A stretch of DNA of 64,000 bases from Gracilibacillus ureilyticus. Its GTDB lineage: Bacteria; Bacillota; Bacilli; Bacillales; Amphibacillaceae. The stretch is taken from assembly GCF_900111195.1 (NCBI RefSeq), contig NZ_FOGL01000017.1:1-64000 (forward strand), given 5' to 3'. The notes under the pieces are model-generated. The model saw nothing but the letters and a program-made list of their open reading frames with translations. It was not told the DNA's origin and searched no databases. The translations under genes were made by a program, and so were the position numbers. Shown here piece after piece: positions 57,938 through 64,000 of this stretch (the stretch's first letter is position 1; the number at the start of each line of letters is the position of its first letter).

Positions 57938-58789
57938 TTGTTAGAAGTGTATTTTGAGAGAGTGCATGAAGCGGAATCATTTTATCAAATACTAAGAGAA
58001 AGTTGCTCGGATTGGAAAGCTTTCCGAAGACGTGGTGATATTCATACGATCCATATTGTACCAGAGGATGAGTTGGATTGGGAGAATTGCAAACAGAAGT
58101 TATCGCAATTACTAAGTAATATTTATATAAAACATAGAGAAATCCCGGCGATTCAAACCATTCTGGAAAAAACATACCGGTTTACGAATGCGGAAGAGAT
58201 TGAAAGAATAACGAGCTTGGCAATGTCATTAATTGAAAAAGATGAAGACATTTATGAGCACCGCATCCATCAGCATGAGTTACATGATATTTTACAGACA
58301 ATCTTTATGCTTCACATGGAAAAAGGTTTAATTCGATTTGATTCGATTGTTCACTTCAGGTTCCATCATTATATAGAACAACTGTCAGAACTTGTAGGAT
58401 TAGCAATTGATGAATTCAAAAGAGAGGAAGATTATCAGTCATTTATCCATTCTGTCAGAGAATTTATTGCCAGAAAGGAACCGGAAATTGATGTCATCTA
58501 TGTGTTGGAAGGTGAGCAGTATTATTTTTTTCGGGAGGATGGCAGCCAATATACAGAAACAGATCTCGAAGAGTTGATGAGCAGGTTTCCGCTTTATATT
58601 TTTGCCTTACAGGAAGAAGAGTGGAATATTTCCCCGCTGATTATGCTTGCACCTAATCATGTATATTTGTTCGGAGATGATCCAACAGAACCAAGAATGA
58701 CAACAGTGATTAATATCTTCCAGGAACACTGCACTTTTTTTCCAACGGCAGAATTCCCTTTTCCAGCTGAAGAAGAAAAAGGCTCTTGA
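57938..58789 (+). CDS. ytxC: Sporulation protein YtxC
   Basis: This 283-residue protein starts at TTG 57938 behind GAGGGTGATG. Length and position between dnaI and thrS match B. subtilis ytxC (281). No membrane helix; mostly helical and acidic. Function unknown. The thrS promoter's -35 box overlaps its stop codon. Confidence 0.9.
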   Translation: MLEVYFERVHEAESFYQILRESCSDWKAFRRRGDIHTIHIVPEDELDWENCKQKLSQLLSNIYIKHREIPAIQTILEKTYRFTNAEEIERITSLAMSLIEKDEDIYEHRIHQHELHDILQTIFMLHMEKGLIRFDSIVHFRFHHYIEQLSELVGLAIDEFKREEDYQSFIHSVREFIARKEPEIDVIYVLEGEQYYFFREDGSQYTETDLEELMSRFPLYIFALQEEEWNISPLIMLAPNHVYLFGDDPTEPRMTTVINIFQEHCTFFPTAEFPFPAEEEKGS

Positions 58790-58814
58790 TTTTTTCGAAA
58801 AGTGTGGTTATAAT
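58786..58814 (+). promoter_or_regulatory. thrS sigma-A promoter
   Basis: TTGATT (58786-58791) and TATAAT (58809-58814) are separated by exactly 17 bases. The -35 box overlaps the end of ytxC. Confidence 0.85.
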
Positions 58815-58821
58815 ATAGCGC

Positions 58822-59093
58822 ATAGATCAATATTTATTGTTATGAAGAGGACAAGACATTTTGTACGGGTATCTATAAGAGAGGGGAGCCTTGGCTGAAA
58901 GCTTTCTGTTACACCGCCATTTTGTTACCACCTCTGAACTCTGCTTATGAAAACTTTTACGTTAATAGTGAGCAGCGATTCATCATCGTTACCGATTAGA
59001 TTGAGCCATACAGTGTTATGGAAAATTGGGTGGAACCACGGGTATAACAACGCTCGTCCCTTTACTACTGGAGTAGAGGGATGGGCGTTTTTT
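58822..59093 (+). promoter_or_regulatory. T-box leader of thrS
   Basis: It ends in the conserved T-box GGGTGGAACCACGGG (59028-59042) and a terminator (CGCTCGTCCCT near 59051 with AGGGATGGGCG near 59078, then six T residues). Threonine ACC codons occur in the specifier region (58928-58933, ACCACC before TCTGAAC). Uncharged tRNA-Thr would stabilise the antiterminator and allow thrS expression. This 337-base gap holds no other gene. Confidence 0.92.
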
Positions 59094-59126
59094 AGTACAA
59101 TCGAAAAAGAAGGAGCGTTTTCTACA

Positions 59127-61070
59127 ATGAGTCAAATTCAAATAACTTTTCCGGATGGATCTGTTAAACCTTTTGATCAGGGAACTACTGGTGAACAGAT
59201 TGCACAATCAATCTCGCCAGGGCTAAAAAAGCAAGCAGTAGCTATAAAGCTTAATGGTGTTTTTTATGATTTACGAACACCACTTGAACAGGATGGTTCA
59301 ATAGAAATTGTTACATTAAAAAATGAAGAAGGATTGGATGTCCTTCGTCATTCAACTGCACACTTAATGGCACAGGCAATAAAACGTCTGTTTAAAGATG
59401 TGAAATTGGGAGTTGGCCCAACAATTGAAAATGGTTTTTATTATGATATTGATATGGAAGAAAGTTTAACACCGGAAGACCTTCCGCGTATTGAAAAAGA
59501 AATGAAACGAATCGTCGATGAAAACCTGGAAGTTGTCCGTAAAGAAGTTAGCCGTGAGGAAGCGAAAGCAATGTTTGAAGAAATCGGTGATGAACTGAAG
59601 CTTGAATTGCTGGAAGCTATTCCGGAAGATGAGACAGTAACAATATACGAGCAGGGTGAATTTTTTGACCTTTGTCGCGGTGTTCATGTGCCACAAACAA
59701 GTAAAATCAAAATTTTTAAACTATTAAGTATTTCAGGGGCATACTGGCGTGGGGACAGCAAAAATAAAATGCTGCAGCGAATTTATGGTACAGCTTTTGA
59801 AAAACAAGGTCAGCTTGATGAATATTTACGTCTGCGCGAGGAAGCGAAAGAACGTGACCACCGTAAACTTGGAAAAGAACTAGGTATTTTTACTATTTCC
59901 CAAAAAGTCGGTCAAGGTTTGCCGCTATGGCTGCCAAAAGGTGCTACGATAAGAAGAACGATTGAACGATATATTGTCGATTTAGAAGAACGGTTAGGCT
60001 ACAACCATGTTTATACACCAGTTCTTGGCAGTGTGGAATTGTATAAAACTAGTGGACACTGGGATCACTATCAGGACGATATTTTCCCGCCAATGGAAAT
60101 GGACAATGAGGATCTTATCTTACGTCCAATGAACTGCCCACACCATATGATGGTATATAAAAATGAACTGCACAGTTATCGTGAATTACCTATCCGTATT
60201 GCGGAATTAGGAACAATGCACCGTCATGAAATGTCCGGAGCACTTGCAGGACTGCAGCGTGTCCGCGGAATGACGTTAAATGATGCACATATTTTTGCCC
60301 GTCCTGATCAGTTAAAAGATGAATTCAGCCGAGTAGTAGAACTTGTGCAAAACGTATACAAAGATTTCGGTATTGAAGATTATTACTTCCGTTTATCTTA
60401 TCGTGATCCTCAAGATACGGAGAAGTATATCGACAATGACGAAATGTGGGAAAAAGCCCAGGGAATGCTGAAAGAAACAATGGAAGACTTAAATCTGGAA
60501 TATGTGGAAGCCGAAGGAGAAGCAGCATTCTATGGTCCGAAATTGGATGTTCAGGTAAAAACGGCACTAGGGAAAGATGAGACATTATCTACTGTTCAAC
60601 TTGACTTTTTACTACCTGAGCGTTTTGACTTAACATACATTGGTGAAGATGGAAAAGAGCACAGACCTGTCGTTATCCACCGCGGGGTTGTATCAACGAT
60701 GGAACGATTTGTCGCTTTCTTACTAGAAGAATATAAAGGTGCTTTTCCAACATGGTTAGCACCAGTACAGGCAAGAATTATTCCAGTTTCCAATGAAGTG
60801 CATTTAGACTATGCGAAAAAAGTAGAAGAGGCATTGCGTTTTGCTGGTGTTCGTGTGGAACTTGACGAACGTGATGAGAAAATTGGTTACAAAATCAGGG
60901 AAGCACAGACTGAAAAAATCCCGTTTGCACTAGTTGTCGGTGACAAGGAAGTCGAAGCGGAAGCTGTCAATGTCCGCCGCTATGGAGAAAAAGATTCAGA
61001 AACCATTAATTTCAGTGATTTCAAACAGCTAATTCAAACTGAAATTCAGGAAAGATCTCTTAGAAATTAA
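59127..61070 (+). CDS. thrS: Threonyl-tRNA synthetase
   Basis: The protein has 647 residues from ATG 59127, with AGAAGGAGCG upstream. A longer ATG at 58947 lies in the T-box and must be rejected. TGS domain (about 1-65), editing domain with HSTAHLMA (about 70-230), class II catalytic core (about 270-535) with MNCPHHM zinc Cys and HRHEMSGAL, then anticodon domain (about 545-647). It charges tRNA-Thr. Confidence 0.98.
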   Translation: MSQIQITFPDGSVKPFDQGTTGEQIAQSISPGLKKQAVAIKLNGVFYDLRTPLEQDGSIEIVTLKNEEGLDVLRHSTAHLMAQAIKRLFKDVKLGVGPTIENGFYYDIDMEESLTPEDLPRIEKEMKRIVDENLEVVRKEVSREEAKAMFEEIGDELKLELLEAIPEDETVTIYEQGEFFDLCRGVHVPQTSKIKIFKLLSISGAYWRGDSKNKMLQRIYGTAFEKQGQLDEYLRLREEAKERDHRKLGKELGIFTISQKVGQGLPLWLPKGATIRRTIERYIVDLEERLGYNHVYTPVLGSVELYKTSGHWDHYQDDIFPPMEMDNEDLILRPMNCPHHMMVYKNELHSYRELPIRIAELGTMHRHEMSGALAGLQRVRGMTLNDAHIFARPDQLKDEFSRVVELVQNVYKDFGIEDYYFRLSYRDPQDTEKYIDNDEMWEKAQGMLKETMEDLNLEYVEAEGEAAFYGPKLDVQVKTALGKDETLSTVQLDFLLPERFDLTYIGEDGKEHRPVVIHRGVVSTMERFVAFLLEEYKGAFPTWLAPVQARIIPVSNEVHLDYAKKVEEALRFAGVRVELDERDEKIGYKIREAQTEKIPFALVVGDKEVEAEAVNVRRYGEKDSETINFSDFKQLIQTEIQERSLRN

Positions 61071-61078
61071 TAAAAAGT

Positions 61079-61124
61079 AGTAATAACTCCCTATACTTTA
61101 CATGGATAGGGAGTTATTATTTTG
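61079..61124 (+). terminator. Terminator of thrS
   Basis: A perfect 14-bp stem (61081-61094 with 61106-61119) is followed by TTTTG. Confidence 0.85.
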
Positions 61125-61236
61125 TTACTATAAAGTTATAGGGTAATTTTTTGAAGATTTTTATCATTTCTTGTTTACATTTGATTATTTTTTGTGTAAG
61201 TTTGATTAAGTGTTATTCGTAGAGAGAGGGAAAAAC

Positions 61237-62277
61237 ATGGCTGAAGGCAAAAGAGTAATAATCAAAAGAAAACGAAAAAAGAAGCGTAAGCGAAAGTTGT
61301 TTCTTTTTGTCATCCTGTTATTATTTGCGGTAGCAGTTGCATACTCGGTTTTTCAATACTGGGAGGGGAAAAAAGCCGCAGAGGACAAGATAAATAATCC
61401 TGAACGAGATCAGGAAATGGAAGAATATGCAAACGACTTTGAGGCTTCCGAACCAGTTGACGGTAAAGTAAACGTACTATTGCTTGGTGAAGATTCAGAT
61501 GAATATGGAATATCACGTACCGATACTATTATGATCGCGCAATACGATGCCGACAACGACAGGGCGAAGTTAGTTTCTATTATGCGGGACACTTATGTCA
61601 ATATCCCGGACTATGGGTATAATAAAATAAATGTTGCTTATGCAAACGGTGGACCAGAACTTTTAAGAAAAACCATCAAAGAGAACTTTGATATAGATAT
61701 TCACAACTATGCGATTGTAAATTTTGAAGGATTTGCACATATTGTTGATACGATTGCGCCAGACGGAATAGAAATCGATGTGGAAAAACAGATGAATTAT
61801 ACTGACAATGCTGGCGGTTTACGGATTGACCTCGAGCCAGGTGTTCAAAACCTGACTGGAGAAGAATTACTCGGTTATGCACGCTTCCGCCATGACGGAG
61901 AAAGTGATTTTGGCCGGGTAAGGCGACAGCAGCAAGTAATGAGTGTGTTGAAGGATGAACTACTTTCATTCTCAAGTATTATTAAAATACCTAAAGTTGT
62001 CGGAACGTTAATTCCGTATGTAAACACAAATATGTCAGAAACTGATATTGGCAGATATGCGGTATCCTTCTTAACCGATACACCTAAAGAAATTGAAACA
62101 TTGCGAATACCAGTTGAATTACCGAATTCCTACTGGCCTGTCACCCATAGCCATGCTGGTGAGGTATTGGAGATAGATGAAGCAATGAATAGACAGGCAC
62201 TTGAAGATTTTCTTGAAAGAGGGATCAATCCATTAGAAGAACAAAGTGGTGAAACGGAATCCGGAGAACAGCAATGA
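61237..62277 (+). CDS. LCP-family cell wall polymer ligase (LytR-CpsA-Psr)
   Basis: The protein has 346 residues from ATG 61237 with GAGAGAGGG upstream. A very basic N-terminus (KRVIIKRKRKKKRKRK) is followed by one membrane helix (about residues 21-41) and an outward LCP domain (about 70-330). Family motifs GEDSDEYGISRTDTIMIAQ, RDTYVNIP, YARFRHD and DFGRVRRQQQVM hold the Arg and Asp residues that bind polyprenyl diphosphate. It attaches teichoic acids or similar polymers to peptidoglycan. Acidic C-terminus. Which polymer is unknown. Confidence 0.94.
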   Translation: MAEGKRVIIKRKRKKKRKRKLFLFVILLLFAVAVAYSVFQYWEGKKAAEDKINNPERDQEMEEYANDFEASEPVDGKVNVLLLGEDSDEYGISRTDTIMIAQYDADNDRAKLVSIMRDTYVNIPDYGYNKINVAYANGGPELLRKTIKENFDIDIHNYAIVNFEGFAHIVDTIAPDGIEIDVEKQMNYTDNAGGLRIDLEPGVQNLTGEELLGYARFRHDGESDFGRVRRQQQVMSVLKDELLSFSSIIKIPKVVGTLIPYVNTNMSETDIGRYAVSFLTDTPKEIETLRIPVELPNSYWPVTHSHAGEVLEIDEAMNRQALEDFLERGINPLEEQSGETESGEQQ

Positions 62278-62286
62278 TTGAAATAA

Positions 62287-62319
62287 GGCTCCAGCCAAAA
62301 TTGGTGAGGAGTCTTTTTC
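62287..62319 (+). terminator. Terminator after the LCP gene
   Basis: The hairpin GGCTCC-A-GCCA with TGGT-GA-GGAGTC, with one wobble, is followed by five T residues. Confidence 0.7.
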
Positions 62320-62394
62320 TATTAATCGGTCAAATTAAGTGAAAAACTTGTTGAAAGCGTTTATGATGAGTATAAGGTTAAGGAGGGAGAAATA

Positions 62395-63369
62395 ATGGAA
62401 TATCGATATCTTGGTAACAGTGGATTAAAAGTAAGTGAGATCGCACTTGGCAGCTGGTTAACATACGGGAAAGCAGTAGAGGACCAGACAGCAGAAGCAT
62501 GTATACATAAAGCATATGAGCTTGGCATTAACTTTTTTGATACGGCAAACGCCTATGAAGGCGGGCAGGCGGAAAAAGTTCTCGGCAAAGCTTTAAAATC
62601 GTATGACAGAAGCAGCCTTGTAGTTGCTACGAAAGTGTTTTTCCCGATGGGAGCAGGTCCTAATGACAGCGGCCTTTCCAGAAAGCACATTATTGAACAA
62701 TGTGATGCGAGTCTGAAACGGTTAGGAATGGATTACATTGATCTGTACCAATGTCACCGGTTTGATGAAAATGTCCCTGTGGAAGAAACTCTGTTAGCAT
62801 TAGATGATTTAGTTAAACAAGGCAAAATTCTTTATGCTGGTGTCAGTGAGTGGACAGGGGCGCAAATCGAAAAAGCGGCAGGATTTGCGAAGGAATGGCG
62901 CCTTCATCCACTAATCTCCAATCAGCCAATTTACAATATGATTGAGCGTTATATTGAAGAAGAAGTAATTGCTGTATCCGAACAAAATGGGCTTGGCCAA
63001 ATTGTTTTCTCACCACTTGCTCAAGGTGTATTAACAGGGAAATATAAACCGAATACAGACATCCCAGCTAACAGCAGAGCTGCCAATGACTGCACGAATA
63101 TGGTGATTAACAGTTATTTTGATGAGCGGGTGTTAATGACTGTATCTCGCTTAAATGATTTTGCCCTTGACCATGGCATGAAGTTATCCCAATTAGCTCT
63201 CGCATGGATCCTAAGACAGCCAAATGTAAGTTCAGCAATAATTGGTGCGAGTCGTCCTGATCAAATTGAAGAGAATGTGAAAGCAGTTGAAATAGAACTG
63301 ACAGAGAATATGCTTAATGAAATAGAATCAATATTGGAGCCGATCAAAGACTTTCATCCTGCTCGGTAG
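62395..63369 (+). CDS. Aldo/keto reductase, potassium-channel beta-subunit-like
   Basis: This 324-residue protein has an AKR (alpha/beta)8 barrel. D49 and Y54 (FFDTANAYEGG), Lys near 80 (VATKVFF) and His near 122 (LYQCHRF) form the catalytic tetrad. The C-terminal IIGASRPDQIEENVKAVE binds NADP. Likely a monocistronic NADPH-dependent carbonyl reductase; substrate not deducible. Shine-Dalgarno AAGGAGGGAG. Confidence 0.93.
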   Translation: MEYRYLGNSGLKVSEIALGSWLTYGKAVEDQTAEACIHKAYELGINFFDTANAYEGGQAEKVLGKALKSYDRSSLVVATKVFFPMGAGPNDSGLSRKHIIEQCDASLKRLGMDYIDLYQCHRFDENVPVEETLLALDDLVKQGKILYAGVSEWTGAQIEKAAGFAKEWRLHPLISNQPIYNMIERYIEEEVIAVSEQNGLGQIVFSPLAQGVLTGKYKPNTDIPANSRAANDCTNMVINSYFDERVLMTVSRLNDFALDHGMKLSQLALAWILRQPNVSSAIIGASRPDQIEENVKAVEIELTENMLNEIESILEPIKDFHPAR

Positions 63370-63378
63370 ATATTAAGG

Positions 63379-63407
63379 TTGACAATATAACGGGTGCGTG
63401 TTAAGAT
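63379..63407 (+). promoter_or_regulatory. infC operon sigma-A promoter
   Basis: TTGACA (63379-63384) and TAAGAT (63402-63407) are 17 bases apart. The transcript would start near 63414. Confidence 0.85.
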
Positions 63408-63413
63408 ACTAAG

Positions 63414-63650
63414 AGTGAATTAAATATGATCTCAAAGACAAGTAGAAGCACCCGCTTCTCACCTGATTGACACATCAGTAGTAGTTAACAGGTATTTATC
63501 CGATGTTATTTGTAATGAAATCAAGGATGTGTGGGTGCCGTATGCGTACCGACACTTTTTTTATGGAGCAAAAAATGTGAATAGACATTTTTTAGTTGAT
63601 AGACTTGTCTCATATAATGATCATGTTTCATTACGCTTTTATTAAATTTC
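63414..63650 (+). promoter_or_regulatory. L20-type leader of the infC-rpmI-rplT operon
   Basis: About 240 bases separate the predicted transcript start from infC, and they contain no gene. The AGAAGCACCCGCTTCTCACC block (63445-63464) resembles the helix of the Bacillus L20 leader. A terminator-like hairpin (63529-63538 with 63546-63555) is followed by seven T residues at 63556-63562. In B. subtilis, L20 binding promotes termination here. Class assignment is from layout and recognised blocks. Confidence 0.75.
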
Positions 63651-63661
63651 GGAGGTGGCTG

Positions 63662-64000
63662 ATTATTAGCAAAGATATGAATGTCAATGAGAGTATTCGA
63701 GCACGTGAGGTTCGTCTCATTGATTCTAATGGGGATCAATTAGGAGTTAAATCTCGTCAAGAAGCTTTAGAAATTGCTCAAACCAGAAACCTTGATCTTG
63801 TATTGGTGGCACCAAATGCAAAACCGCCAGTATGCCGTATTATGGATTATGGTAAATTCCGTTTTGAGCAGCAGAAGAAAGATAAGGAAGCACGGAAGAA
63901 ACAGAAAATAATTAACGTGAAAGAAGTAAGATTGAGTCCTGGGATTGAAGAACATGATTTCAATACAAAACTTCGGAATGCACGTAAATTCCTCGAAAAG
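63662..64000 (+). CDS. infC: Translation initiation factor IF-3, 3' part beyond the window
   Basis: The frame is open from AUU 63662 to the last base (113 codons). A Shine-Dalgarno GGAGGTGG (63651-63658) precedes tandem ATT codons. Reading from 63662 gives (M)[18 protein letters not shown], matching Bacillus IF-3, whose rare AUU start is itself IF-3-controlled. AUU 63665 is the alternative. [24 protein letters not shown] and the basic linker ([13 protein letters not shown]) are IF-3 signatures. The gene continues off the edge, presumably followed by rpmI and rplT. Confidence 0.95.
   Translation, partial: MISKDMNVNESIRAREVRLIDSNGDQLGVKSRQEALEIAQTRNLDLVLVAPNAKPPVCRIMDYGKFRFEQQKKDKEARKKQKIINVKEVRLSPGIEEHDFNTKLRNARKFLEK

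Noticed and set aside
58947-59126. N-terminal extension of thrS
   Set aside because: It covers the T-box and terminator, and family similarity begins at 59127.

Overview
This is the chromosome of an AT-rich, endospore-forming Bacillaceae. The gene order follows the Bacillus subtilis rpsD-to-infC segment, and the sequence style resembles the Oceanobacillus/Virgibacillus/Gracilibacillus group. The spore-former assignment rests on an alpha/beta-type SASP gene and on homologues of gerW(ytfJ), ytrH, ytrI, ytvI, ytaF and ytxC. The organism assignment is inference from protein resemblance and synteny, not from a database search.

Positions 1 to about 8300 are an accessory island sitting where tyrS would be expected next to rpsD. 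It holds a tandem pair of small acidic paralogues; a tyrosine recombinase gene broken by two in-frame TAA codons but with all catalytic residues still encoded; a 630-residue protein with a zinc ribbon, a putative PD-(D/E)XK core, a helix-turn-helix and a NUMOD1-like tail; a relic of an MNT-type nucleotidyltransferase; a single-HKD phospholipase D-like protein; a second decayed recombinase-like gene followed by an intact HNH nuclease; and a 25-codon tail of a phage-type integrase just beyond the rpsD terminator. The island is a graveyard of integrations with three apparently intact nuclease or PLD-type genes. It is the place most likely to hold something undescribed.

From 8300 to 31300 the backbone carries rpsD with a long leader, a free methionine-R-sulfoxide reductase, ezrA, the cysteine desulfurase/thiI pair, a SASP gene, an amidohydrolase, NAD kinase, ytfI-gerW, ytxK-ackA, a universal stress protein and an SDR protein that lacks the usual catalytic Ser and Tyr. 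Next comes a PspA cluster (DUF4178, PspA, DUF4247 lipoprotein, DUF350, membrane-linked spermidine-synthase-like protein). It is followed by ytkL, ytoI, ytpI, nrnA and ytrIH.

From 31400 to 48600 lie dnaE, accDA, pfkA-pyk, fxsA, ytvI, citZ-icd, phoPR and hflKC. The malic enzyme gene usually found between dnaE and accD, and the mdh gene usually found between icd and phoP, are both absent from those places. PhoR lacks the large extracytoplasmic sensor domain.

From 48800 to the end lie polA, mutM, ytaF, coaE, speD with a structured leader, a small conserved protein, nrdR, dnaB, dnaI, ytxC, thrS with a complete T-box leader, an LCP-family gene, an aldo/keto reductase, and the start of infC with an L20-type leader and an AUU start codon. 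No rRNA, tRNA or CRISPR array was seen.
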